Shown: positions 10,467 through 22,900 of the stretch, one piece after another | Position numbering within the stretch: position 1 is the stretch's first letter | Layout: every line of letters starts with the position of its first letter | Notes under the pieces: model-generated | Database searches by the model: none | Seen by the model: only the letters and a program-made list of their open reading frames with translations | Told to the model about the DNA's origin: nothing | Assembly (NCBI GenBank): GCA_963575745.1 | Contig: CAUYUJ010018646.1 | Span: 101,900 to 165,899 of the forward strand | Direction: 5' to 3' | Length of the DNA stretch: 64,000 bases | Origin: Prorocentrum cordatum | Taxonomy: Eukaryota > Sar > Dinophyceae > Prorocentrales > Prorocentraceae | Translations under genes and position numbers: made by a program

Positions 10467-13080
10467 ATGGTCACGATGGGCGCCGGCCAAGACCAACGCC
10501 GACGCTTCCGCGAACACTGTCATGGTCCTCGTCTTCCTGTCAGGAGTAAGAACACGTGCGCCTCCAGCCAGCGCCCCTTTTTCAGCCGATGTGCCGTGCC
10601 TACACGGCGTTATTGATCGCGGTGGGGGGGGACAAGCACATAGACGCGAATAGTCATCGATTCTTTGGAACATACGGGAAGTATGGGAGGTGGAGGGGAG
10701 CGCGAGCGAACATCCAGCATACATGGACAAATGATTGGGAAATCTCGGGCTGTGCCTATTTATTGCGAAGGCCTTACTGCCGGTGCCGCCGATCCTGAAG
10801 ATGAGGACGCTGACCACGACGAGGTAGAAGGAGGAAGAGTAGGACGAAGAGGGGGGGAACCGCATGAGAAGGAGGAGGGTGAGGAGCATGGGGAGGAGGT
10901 GGTGGAGGCGAAATTCCGGGGAGGGGGGGGAATGGAGGGGGGTTCGCTGCGAGGGGGGGAGACTCGGGGGTGGTAGTGGTGCCCGCAGATCTTGACGGAG
11001 AAAGGGCGATGTCTCGTGACAGTATCTTGGGACATTCTTGGTTCGTCCTGGGGTTTTGTTGGGCCGCGGGATTCTGGGGGGGGGCGTCGTATCCCGGGAA
11101 CGCCCCGGGACTTCCCCTGGACCCCCCCCTGGCGGGGAAGGGATGAAAGGGAAGGGGCTTCCCGTCGACTCAATGACGACGTGGCTCAATTTTGTGATTA
11201 CGACATTGCTCAATTTCGTTTCGCCTCGCCACTTGAAGGGGAGGCTTGGGAAAGGGGAAGGAGCGACGACGACGACGATGAGGGGGCAGACAGGAAAGCC
11301 TCAGATGGGGCAGAGCGAGAAGCCTCTTCACACGCCGACACAGGGTCGGCGGATTTGTGTGCCCCTGTGGGTCCTTTGGAAGGCCGGGAGGCAGGCCAGC
11401 CTCAGCCTTTGGGAGCTGTGGCGCTTCCCCCCCAGCTGGTGGGGGGCCCTGCGCGTCGATACGATGGGATCCTCCCGGGGGGTGAGGTCCGCCGCGCGCA
11501 CAGGGTGGTCGTGGGCGGAGGTGGGGGGGCTATTGAGAAGGGGGCTGCTTCTTAAGAAGGCGCGGGCCCTGCCTACAGATGGACGGTCCGGGCCTTCCAG
11601 TTGTATCACCTGGTCCACACGTCCTCCCCGTCAGATATGGGACGCTGTTCGTGCGGCGATGTTGCGACGTGATTCCGACCTGAATCCGACGTACATCCGA
11701 CGTAATCCGATGTGGACCCACCGTAAGTCTGACGTGGGTCCGACGTACATTTGTCTCAAGTTGCCGCGCCAGGCCTCCATTGTTTTCATCCTAACATATC
11801 TTCCGTCCTCTGTCGTCCTTCCCGCCCTTCTCCCTGCCTCATCCTCCCCTCCTCCATGCCTCCCTTCCTCCCCTCGTCCCTCTTCTCTGCTTCCTGCTCA
11901 CTCCTCCCCGCTGCTCCCTCTTCTCTACTCTCTGCTCTCAGGTCGCGCCCATGGCATCCATTCCTTGGCCTGCTTGCGTATGTCCCTTGCAGCGGCTGTC
12001 GCATGACCAGGCTGGACGAGTGCGGTTAGCACGTCTGCGCGGTGCCTCACCTGTTGGCCACCCGCTTCTGGCGCCGACCTCGCATCGTGCCCTTTCTGAT
12101 AGGCCCGTGGAGTTCTCGTCGGCGTTGGGCTGGGTAATTACGTGCCGAGCGAAGTCGGCCGTGCGTTTCTTGGCAGGTCCTCAAGCCTCTGGTTCAGTGT
12201 GTGCATCTGTTGCTCCATCGGTCCTCAGTCATGGCGTTCTTCGATCTACCGACACCCGCGTTGTTCTCCCGGGCGCGCGGATGCGTTGGTTAGGATGGGA
12301 TTGGATGGCTTGGTCAGGATGCAGCTCTCGGGAGGTTAAGGTCAGCATCGGCGCTGGTGTGGAGTTTGTCCTCCAAGATCCTGGTTGTTCCTGCTTGCTC
12401 GGGCTTGAGCGTGGGCTGGATACGGCTCAAATCGGCACAGCAGCCCAATTGATAGGGCATAGCGGTCCTTGAACTATAACCGTCCCCACGACCTCCCAGG
12501 GATTGCCTCCCGAGACGTGGGGTGCGCAGGCCCCCGCACAGTCCTCGTAGGCGGGAAGCGCGCCCAGATCCTTCTTCCTTCCCGGCGCCACAGTGGACAG
12601 GTCACCATGGGCGAGCGGGTGGCACACAGGCCACGATGGCAGTGGCGTCCGCTCTGGCCATTGCCCCCCCCTTCAAGCGGAAAACGAGGGGGGCGGTCGC
12701 ACAGGCCCTCCACGGTCTCCGACCACACATCACCTACACTGACCACCTACACCTGGGGCGAGGTTTCCGATCAGCCCTGGCTTCAGATGGGCTACCCTGC
12801 TGTTCTTCGTGCCCGGCCCCTCCAGCTCGGAAGAGCCTTCGCTTGGCGCATCGCCGTGGGGCCCTTTCCCGCAGACTCCCCCATCACGGGCCTCCCCGAG
12901 GCTGAGCCCCCAGATCCACGGCCTCGCGGCCCGATGGGCCGCGGCCCCGCGGGAGACGCGGGGGCGGGCCCCTTCGGCCCGTCCCGCTGGCTGCTTTCTC
13001 GCTGGCCGCGCCCCGCTCGAGAAGCGTCGACGTGGCCCTCCGAGGCCCTTGCATTGGCCGCGCCTCCTTACATTCAGGGG
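10467..13080. other. 2.6 kb without a recognised gene
   Basis: GC-rich DNA. It holds an 11-mer repeat of the TCCGACGTACA type at about 11,660-11,755 and a pyrimidine-rich CTCCTCCC tract at 11,800-11,940. The open frame at 11,951-12,472 has a loosely LINE-tail-like look but no firm motif. The segment at 10,640-10,710 shares scattered similarity with the insertion at 8.3-8.45 kb. Confidence 0.4.
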
Positions 13081-13164
13081 CGTGGTGGTGGTGGTGGTGG
13101 TGATGATGCAGCTGCTGCTGCCGCCGACGACGACGACGATGCTGCTGCTGCTGATGATGCTGCT

Positions 13165-13195
<31 letters not shown>

Positions 13196-13419
13196 AGGAT
13201 GAGGATGATGATGCTGATGATGATGACGATGACTGATGATGATGATGATGATGCTAATGATGATGACGATGACGATGATGACGATGCTGCTGATGATGAT
13301 GGTGGTGATCATGGTTGTGATGATGATACTGATGTTGATGACTGGTGATGATGTTGATGACTGGTGATGATGCTGATGCTGATGATGACGATGATGACGA
13401 TGATGCTGATGATGACGAC

Positions 13420-13495
<76 letters not shown>

Positions 13496-13542
13496 CCGAT
13501 GCTGCTCATGATGATGATGCTGCTGCTGATGACGCTGATGAT
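13081..13542. repeat. (GAT)n/(GCT)n microsatellite, left flank of the YR element
   Basis: A GAT, GCT and GAC triplet array. It resumes as the same type of array at 23,351, right after the mobile element. The two flanks were presumably one continuous microsatellite before insertion. Open frames across it read poly-Asp/Ala. Confidence 0.95.
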
Positions 13543-13602
13543 GATGCTTCTTCTTATCCCCATCGCGCCCGCTGCTTGCAGTCGTCTGCAGCTTCTCGGC
13601 CC
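13543..13602 (+). repeat. Split direct repeat A1 (left terminus)
   Basis: A 60-bp sequence starting GATGCTTCTTCTTATCC, identical to A2 at 23,082-23,141. It forms the left end of the element, next to the GAT microsatellite. Confidence 0.92.
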
Positions 13603-13998
13603 GAGCTTGCCCCGCTTCGGCCCCCGCCGCCCCTCCCGCGCCCGCGCGACCAGGGGCGCCGGGAGCCTGCGCCGGCCCCCGCTGCTCAGGTGTCCATCGA
13701 CTTCTACGCGGCGGCGGCTTTCTTCTCGGACCACGCGTGGGCCGCCGCCCAAGGCGGTGGTCCACTCTCCCCCCTCGAGCGCGGTATTGCACGGGGCCCA
13801 CTTTCCCGTCAATCCGTTCTCGTGTGGGGCGAGCCCGACTGCGCCGAGCAGCCAGTCGGTGACGGCACGGGGTTGCCTCCCTGTTCGGGTTGGCTCGCGC
13901 CACTCCTTCCTGCACGCCGCTTGCCTGCAGGCGGGGCGCTCGCGCGCCCCTCAGGCCACCTGTCCTACAGGCGCCTGTCGCCAACGGCCTCCTGGCCC

Positions 13999-16900
13999 AT
14001 GGCGTCCGCGGCTGCACCCCCAGCTTTCCGCGGTACCGACCCGCCGCGCTGGTGCCCCCCGACGGGCCCGCCGCCTCCTCTGCAGCAAAACCTTCCTCCA
14101 CCTCCCCCTCCTTTCTCCCGCCATTCTTCCCCTTCTTCCTCTGGGGTGGCGGAGTTGGAGACTCATGGGAGGACCGGAGGAAGGAGAGGTGGAGCTTGCA
14201 CGCCATGTGCTGCGGCACCTGATCAGTCCAATGTCTCACGAGGTGCTCCGGCGCACAGCTCCTACGCCCGCCTCCCGATGGCCCCAGACGGCGCACTGTC
14301 TCTGCCTGCCAGTCGTGCCGCCAGCGAAGCCACTGCCGATGAGAGCATCCCTCAGAGCCGCCCGTCAGAGGGCACAGGCGCCAACGGTGCGAAGACAACC
14401 GCGCTATGGGTGGAGGAGCCGGAGTTGGTGGACCCTTCTAACCTCCACCTCCTCGCTACTCCTTCTCCTCCCCTCGCCGCCTCGCCCTGGCTCAACCTTG
14501 ATGCTTGGCGGAGCAGCCCTCGTGCGGACACCTGTGGCTTCGAGGTCGCTGAAGGCTTTTCCTGTCCCGCGGGGTGGGGCGCCGGCGGCGCTACGACGAT
14601 TCCGCCCTATCCTGGCTGGGACGCTCCAGCGCGCGAGCCGCCCGACTTGCCTGGGCTGGCGAGTACGGTGCAACGCCCCCGCCCGCCTCCAGGGCTGGAT
14701 CCTCCACCGCTTTCCATGAGCTTGCAGGCGGACTCGCCGCCAGGCTTCGCTGGGCTGGAGGGCGCCCCGCTCGCGATGGGGCCGTTCCCCACTCTCGCTG
14801 ACGTGGAGGCTGGTGCTCGCGTGCCCCCGTCAAATTCCATGATCGCCATCGCTCCGACATATGGGGTTCACCTGTCAGGAGGTGCCAACTCGCAGTGGAC
14901 TTTCATCGAGAAGCACGTTTCGCACCCTCTGGTGCGCACTTCCTTTCTGCCGCCGATGCACGCGTGGGACCCGCACACGGGCTCCGACATTCAGAGCGTG
15001 GCTCCGCCACCAGGCTTCGCCGGCTTGGAAGCTGGCGCACGGGTGCCGCCTTTGGTCGACTCCCGCGCGTCCGATGCAGCGGGTGGGGGTCCGTGGCTTA
15101 GCGGCGAGCGTCTGCCGTGCACCGGGTCGTCGCCACTGCCGTTTTGGCGCCCCACGGCCGCCGTCGGTGACCGCGCGGCTGGCGGAGCCGCCGTGAGTGC
15201 GGAGTCGCCTCCTGTCGGTGGTGGCTCGCCTTCCCACGTCGGGCGGGTTGGGCCGCCGCCGGGCCTCGCCGACCCACAGGCGGGAGTTCATACGCACCCG
15301 TCTCTCCACCCTAGCAATGTTCGCCCGGCCTCTTTGACTGCACAACCGAACCTGGAGTCCGCCGCCGTGGCGCCGCCGTCGACGCACGTCTGCGCGACCG
15401 CTGCCTTGGTTGGGACTCCGGCGCTTGTCAGCAGTATTCACCTGGTCGCTACGCCAGGCGGTACCTCGACGGCTCGGTGTCACCATTCACCGCCTGGCGG
15501 TTGCACTGGAGCCAGGCGCCACCGCTGGTGCATCCTGGGCGGCCCGCGCAGCGGTTGCTCGCGAGTCATCCTCGACGCCCCCCCTGCTGCCACGATGGGG
15601 GTCGGTGGGCGGGGGGTCGCTTCGAGCGCTTCGGACGCGGATTCTGCTCCCAGACGCGCCACTGGCGGGCCCCCAGCGATGTTCGGGGGACCCCCTGCTG
15701 TGCACGCAGTCTCGCTTGCGAGCAGTCCCACCACAGCGAGGGCGCCCACTGCCATCGGTAGCGTGGTGGACGCGCCAGAAACGCCCGTCCGCAGTGCCTC
15801 GACCGAAGCTGCGATCCCCACGCCTCGGGGCGCTTGCACTCGGAACGCAGCGGGCACTCAAGCAGCGGGATCACCTCCAGGCCTCATCGGCCCCGCCGCG
15901 GGCTCCTCGGGTGAAGGCGTCGCCGCAGCCGCTGCCATTGCAGCGAGGCCCCGACGCTTCTCGTGCAATCGGATCCAGGGCCCCGTCGCGTCGATCCCTG
16001 CCCGCGCTCGCGAGCGCCTGCTGGCCGACCCTCGTGGTCTGAGCCCCTCTCCGTCCCCACTGGTAGGCATGCGCCCCTCCAGCGATGCTGTTGCGGCCCC
16101 GCAGGGAGGGGTTCGTGCCGCCGGTGGAATGTCAGGAGCGGGCTCGCCCGCGGCGGACACGACGCCCCGCGATGCGGTCCCTGCGCTCCGCTCTGGTCGA
16201 GGAGTCGCTTTCGCCGCGGGCTCCTCGGATGAATGCGTCGCCGCAGCCACTGCCACTATAGCGCGGCCCCGTCGCCGCTCGGCCTCCACCAACAGCAACC
16301 CCGCACTCCCCGCCTTCAGGCTCCGACGTGTTCGTAGGGTCCGCACTCGGCGTGGAGGACGGCGGGGTCGTGGGGCCGCCGATGGTAGCTGCTGTACAGC
16401 TCACGCTCCAGCCCATGCTGGTGCGACTGCCTCGTCTACGGACGCCCTCGTCGGTGCTTCAGAGGCCGCTTCTGGGGCCCGTGCTCCAGGGAGCCGCAGT
16501 TCGCTGGTGCAGGTGGCGGCGGGCCCTTGCCGCGCCGCTTCCGCCGGCTCCCAGGCCGCCGGCGATGCCGCCCTCCATGGCGGCGCATCCCAACACAGGG
16601 GTGGACGCACGCGCCCTGCGTGCCCTGGCCGAGGGCTCACGCAGCGGCGAGTCGCTGAAAGCGACGACGCTGCTGCTGCCAAGCGTGCCTGGGCTGAGCG
16701 AGGCCGTGAGAGTAGGCACGCGCTCCTCCAGCGATGCTGTTACGGCCCCGCAGGGAGGAGCTCGTGCCGCTGTCGCGACTCTCGCTCTACCCCCGGCTCC
16801 CCCTCAGGGCCGAGTGGCCAGCTTGGCCAGTTTCACCATGCTGCCGGAGTCCATGCCGTCGGTGACTCAGACGCGCCGTCCTTCGGTTCTATCGGTTCTG

Positions 16901-19900
16901 GTGGCAGTGGGAAGCCCCTTCGAGGTGACCTGTCCTCAGGGGTCACAGCCGCTCCACAGGCCCCTCGATTTGACTTGTCCTCAGGGGCCGCTGCCAGTTC
17001 CGAACCCTCTCGCGTTGATTCGCCCGCAGGGGATTTAGACCCGAGGTCGTCTGCACCTGCCAGCACCACGCCATGCCATTCTGGTCGGTTTCACCGCGGT
17101 GCTGAGGCCCACGCTCCTGGGGCTTCAGCCCGTGCCAGCACGGGCATTGGCAGATCTGCGCCCTTCGTGGCCGATCTGTCCGCCTTGCTGCGCCTGTTCC
17201 CAGGCGCCAGCATCGACGTCACCCACTGGGCCGCTGCTTTTGCCCAGGTCGGGATGGGGACTCGATGCTCCCTTGCCGCTTTTACCCGCACTTCCCTCTG
17301 CGCGCCGGATTGGGACGACTCGTACCTGTCGGAGTCGGTTCCCCGCGATCCATGGCCGTGCCCTCCGTCGCCGCCTTTACCGCCGCCGCCTGGCCACCTG
17401 TCGGGTCGCGCGCGTGAGCGCTGGCGTGTGAGGCGCGCCGCCCGCACGTTGTCGCAGCATGCTGTTGTTGCGCTCAACTGGCTCACCCTGGGCCATCCGA
17501 GCTTCGCTCCCGCCGAAGCCAAAGTGCGGGCAACGGTCACACCCTGCCAGGAGGGTATCCGCAGTCGCCTCGAGCGTCTGTGTCGGATCGCAGTTCGCCT
17601 TGCCCGCGGCGGCAAGAGCGACCTTGGTCGAGCTTTCGCTAAGTTCGACTCTACCGAAGTCTCGCTCCATGGCCTGGCCACCCATGTCGCAGCTCTTGAG
17701 GCTTCTTTCACATCCTCTTCCCAAGTGCCCGCCCCCATGCGGCAACTCCCCGTCAGCGCGACGCCCTTGGCTAGCTCGTTGGCGGCCGCGGCAGGCTGGG
17801 ACTCCACCCAGGCTGAGCCTTTCGACCTTCGGGTCCAGGCGTCCCGCATCAAGTGGGATTACTCGCCTACGTTTGATCCCACTCCGTACTTGTCCGACCT
17901 GGTACGTTCCGCCTTTCACGACCCCGACGTCATGCGGCTACCAGAGGACGAGTGGCCTTCGGGCTTTTCGGGTGCTCGTGTGCACATGGACCGCGAGCAG
18001 CTCTGGGAGCTCCTGCGCAAGTGGGACTCTTGTGGCGCCCTGTATCTGACTCCCTCCGACAACCTCGCCTGGGACGAGGCTTGTGGAGCGTTCAGGGTCC
18101 CGAAGGACGAGGCTTATGACCGTCTCATCCTGAACCCGACGGTAGTAAACAGTCGTTGCAACAGCGTGTCCTCCAGCACTCAACGCCTTGGCCAGGGTTT
18201 CCTTCTGTGCCGCCTGGGGCTCGCGCCCGGGGAATGGCTGGTGGTCTCATGCGACGACCTGCGCGAGTTCTACTACACGTTCAAGGTCCCGCCCGCTCGT
18301 GCTCGCCGCAACGCCCTCCGTGTCAAGCTCCCCAGCTCGCGGTTCAGAGGCTTCGACGCGTGGCGGGAGGACCTTGAGGGGTTGGACGTTTCTCCCTGCC
18401 TTAATGCGCTGGCCATGGGTGACAACATGGCAGTGGAAATCGCCAACTCCGCACACGAGGGCGTGCTGCGCAGCTTCGGCGCGCTCCGGCCTACCGAGCA
18501 GGCGGTGCATCGTCTGCCGTTCCCTCGGGGGCCGTACGTCGAGATGTTAAACATCGACGACCACACGGGCTTTCAGAAGCTCTCGTGGCGCGGGAGCGCC
18601 CCGCGCCCCGACGACCCGACACGCCGCGACAGGGAGGTCTTTGCTGCGTGCGATCGCGGCTACCCCCGGGTGGGTCTCATTCAGCACCCCGGGAAGAGAG
18701 CCAGGGGCGAGACCCACAAAGTCGTTGTCGGCGCCGAGGTGGAAGGCAGGATCGGCATAGTGTGTGCTCCCCTGGTTCGCACTGTGGCCCTTTGCCGCCT
18801 GACTCTGATCCAGGTGTTCCTCGGTCGCTCGACCCGGGCGTTGTTGAGCTCGCTCGTGGGCTGTTGGGTGCAGGTGTTTTTGTATCGACGTCCCATCTTG
18901 TCGATATTCACTCACATCTACACCTTCATCTCGACTCTTCCCGACGACGGGCTTGAGTATGAGCTTCCGTCTTCGGTTCGCGACGAGTTGCAAGCGTGCA
19001 CGTACCTAGCTTTCGTTGCGATGACCGACCTACGGGCGACGCCTTGCCCTGAAGTGTACGGCACGGATGCCTCCCTCGGCTGGGGCGGGGTTGTCCGCAG
19101 CGACATCAGTTCGCACCTGTCGCAAGAATTGTGGCGGCGCTCCGAGCATGGCGGCTGGCATACTCGTCTCCACGACCGCCATCTGCTCATGGTTCTGAGC
19201 CGCGGGGAACCTTTAGGCCCCGAGTTGACCCAGCTGCACCGCGAGGCCGGGCTTCCTTCCCTCGAGCTCCCCATCGCACCGCGCTGGGTCAGTGAGTTGT
19301 CGGAGGCGCTGCGTTTCCGCTTAGCTTATAAGTGGGAATTTCGCATGCCCCGCCACATCAACATCCTGGAGACCACCGTGTTCAAGAGTCTGTGCAAGTA
19401 CTGTTGCATCCGCAACCCTGACTCACGGATCCCTGTTCTCTTGGATTCTCAAGTGGCACTAGGCGCGGCCGCCCACGGTCGGAGCAGCAGCCCTGGCCTT
19501 TCGCATGTGTTGAGCACCTCCTTGCCGTACATTTTGGGGGGCGGGCTCTACATGGGCGGGCTCTATGTTCCGACCGACGTCCACCGAGCGGACGACCCCA
19601 CGCGCAATCGCCCTGTTCGCCCCCCCTCGCGTGTCGAGCCTGCTTGGTTGCTTGACATCGACGAGGGGCGCTTTGAGCGATTCGACATGATAGCGGCCGC
19701 CGACGCCGCATCCGCCTACCCGACTTGTCTGTGGGGCCGGTTCGTGCTGCAAGTTCTGGCTCGCAGCCCCGCCGCGGGCGCGGGCCCGCTCGGGCTCCCC
19801 GCGGATCGCCACGTGCGAGCGCCAGCCCAGGTCGACAGGGGAGACGCGACGGCCTCCGCCGAGGCCCGCGGCGCATATGAAAGCGCCGCGCCGCGCAGGG

Positions 19901-22900
19901 GGACTCCCTTTTCCGTCGAGGTGCCCTCGAGCGCGGCAGCGGTGAGCTTCTCCGCGTCGCGATGCACTCGCGCCCGTGACAGCCTGCCGGCCGCCCCTCG
20001 GGTACCAAGCCCTTCGCCGTCCCCACCGGTAGGCATGCGCCTCTCCAGCGATGCTGTTACGGCCCCGCAGGGAGGAGTTCGTGCCGCCGGCGGGGGACCA
20101 GGAGAGGGTGCGCCCGAGCGGAGGTCACGCGCCAAGTGCGACGCAATCGCCGCTGCTCGACCTGGTACGCCTGCGGGGGACACTCACCCCGTCTCGCTTC
20201 TGTCGAAGGCAACCGGCTCGGCTCCCGCTTCGTTGGGGGGTCTTCTGGGTCGTCCACCCGTCACGATTCAGACTCGCCACCGCCAAGCTCGTGCCGCCAA
20301 ACTTGCTGCTGCGCACGGCCTGCTCCACCTGGAGCGCGGTGCGACCACTGATCGCGTGAACGCTCAGTTTCGACGGCTGGGTTGGGCCTGCCATCCCGGC
20401 CGCGATACGTCGATCGAGGCCAGCAGGAAATGGCGTGCTCTCTGTGACGCCAAAGCCTTCATCCTCGGGCCTGGGCGCGATGTGGTTGGCTCCGATGCCC
20501 CGGCCTCTGGCGGCGCTACTCGCCGTGCTTCAGGCGGAGGGCTCTTGGCGGCGGGAAGGCGTGACGACACGAACCGCTCGCGCGGGGTCACCACTCGGGA
20601 TTCGGCTCTCGACGCCTCCCTTGGTGCTCGCCCCCGCGGCGTGCCGGGGGAGCGTCGGAACGCCCATGGTGCGTATCCAAACGCAGAGCCGAGCGCGGTC
20701 GCTAGCTGGTGCGATTCAGGGTCGCGGGCTGCGCCACGTTGCGCAGTGCAGACCCCCGCGATGCCCACTGCCGCCATGCGACGCACGCAAGCTCGCCTGG
20801 AGGCCGACCTGAGGGCCGCCCATACCGCGGTCGCGGCGCTCCCGTCCTTTCGAGCCAGCACCTTGCCCCCCTTGCCAGGGTGCCGCACCGACGCCCATAG
20901 CGTCGCGCCGCGCGCCAGCTCTGCGCCTGCCCTGCTGGCCGGGCGCTCGCAGGGCGCAGCGGTTATGCTGCGTGCTACCCGCGAGCGGGCTGCCATTGCG
21001 GCCACCGCCGGGGCGGCACAACCCAGAGCCGTGCTTCCGTGGGGCCACAGCGCAGCACGCAGCGAGGTGTCGCCGGTTCCCAGCCTTCCCGACTCCTGCT
21101 GCGCCGACAAGCGTGCCGACTCCTGCGACGCCCAGCTCACCGAGTCCCGCGGCGACCAGCTCACTGACTGTCATCCCTCCCAGCTCACCGACTTTCGCAC
21201 CGACCAGCTCGCTGACTCCCGCGTCGACCAGATCGCCGACTCGCGTGCCGAGGGGCTCGCCGACGCCCGTGCCGTCCAGCGCGCTGACGCCTTCACTTGG
21301 TCCGACTCCCGTGCCGATCCGCTCACCGGGTTAGCACTGCGCACCGGCCGGGTCGTGGGCCCGACGACCACGGTTGCGAAGCGCGTGCGGGACGAACGGC
21401 GCGCTTTGGCACGGTTCCGCGCCTCGGTCGATGCTTGCGACGCCGCCCTTACCGAAGTTGAATTCGGTCGAGGCGCGGAGGCTGGGGGCCCAAGTCCGGT
21501 TGAGCTTTTGCAGTCGTCCTTGGCCGAGCTCGAGCGCCAGAAGGCGGCGTTGCGCATCGCCCGCTCTCGCACTGCCGAATGCATCAGAAGTTGCGTTTCC
21601 GCTTCGGGCTTTTCGGGTGGAGGCGCCGCCGCAGCCGATGCCGGCGCGCCCCTGAGTGCTCCCACCACGGCCGGTAGCGCTACGCACCGCCAATCGGGAG
21701 TCGCGCCGAGCACCGGCGATGTCAGCGAGGCCCCCCGCGCCGAACAGCGCAAACGCAGTCGTGTTCGGGCGCTCGCCGGAGCGGCAGCTACCACTCCGGC
21801 CAATTCGTCTGGTCGCGAGCCGCCCGCGCCAGCCTTCGTGGCAGGGCGCCAGGAGTGGCCTGCCTCTCTGTCGCCTGCGTTGCCCGAGGGGGCTTCCGAG
21901 GCCCTCGGGGTGCAGGTGGACAGCCACTGTCGGCTCGTCCCCTCTTGCGACGACCAGCGCACTCGTTCGCTTAAAGCGTTTGACGTGTGGTGCGTCGAGC
22001 ACGCAGGTGTGGCACTTGCCACTTGGGCCCGCAGCGGCATCTTGCTCGGGAGAGCGCTCGCGACCTTCGGCGTGTGGTTGTACGATGCTGGCCTCCCCCG
22101 CCTCGTCCTTGTGAATGCGATCCGGGGAGCGCAGGCTCTTCAGCCCCAGTGGAGGGGCGTCCTCACCGAGGCGTGGGATGTGGCAAAACGGTGGATCCCT
22201 TCCAAGCCTCCCTGTCCCATCCCACCGCTGCCACGTGCTTTGCTGCGCGCCATGGTAGCGTTGTGCCTCGCATGGGACTGGCCTGATATGGCCACCCTGC
22301 TGCTTGCCGTGTTCACTATGTCCGTGAGGCCTGGTGAGTTGGCAACCGCCCGCCGGAGCGACCTCACTCTGCCCATTGACCGCCGTGAGTCCGCGGGCGA
22401 CGCTTTGCTGAGCATCTCTGTTCCGGAGGCCCAGGGGTCGGGCGGAGAGCGTCAACACGCTCGGTGCTCCGACCGAGCAGTGGTCAGGATGATGGAGCTG
22501 GTCTTCAGAGATTTGACTCCCACCGATCCCCTGTTGACCTTCGGTCAAAGCGGCTTCCGTACTCGGTGGCTCGATCTTCTTTCGGCGCTGGGCGTCCCGC
22601 TCGCCAGAGCGCCATCGGGGTTCGATCTGTCCCCTGCGCTGCGCTTCAGAACCGATATTTCGGACGGCATTACTCGCGTCTTCTGGCGTGATCGCTGGCG
22701 GCAAGCTTCCAGTACGGAGCGATATCTTTACGATGTTGCCGCCTCTGCAGTCCTCCCATCATTGGCTGAAGCTGCTCGGGACCGTGTTTCTTACCTCGCC
22801 GACTCCAGCGACTTCCTCGTCGCATCCTTTCTGAATGTTGGCCCGGCTGTGTGGCCCATTCAGCTCGCGGCCGCCCGCCGAAACCTTGTCACTTCGCAAG

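Noticed and set aside
11951-12472. LINE C-terminal zinc-knuckle or tail
   Set aside because: The general look was suggestive, but no Cys/His pattern or conserved block could be confirmed.
13345-13998. Upstream extension of the giant ORF with a poly-Asp N-terminus
   Set aside because: The reading before 13,543 is flanking (GAT)n microsatellite and not part of the element. The first in-frame ATG inside the element is 13,999, although initiation elsewhere cannot be excluded.
12884-14398. Minus-strand 504-codon frame with a poly-His core
   Set aside because: It reads the GAT microsatellite in reverse and the GC-rich antisense of the polyprotein.
21331-22704. Minus-strand 457-codon frame under the recombinase
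   Set aside because: It is antisense to well-supported recombinase motifs and has no recognisable domain. GC-rich codon bias in the sense frame removes antisense stops.
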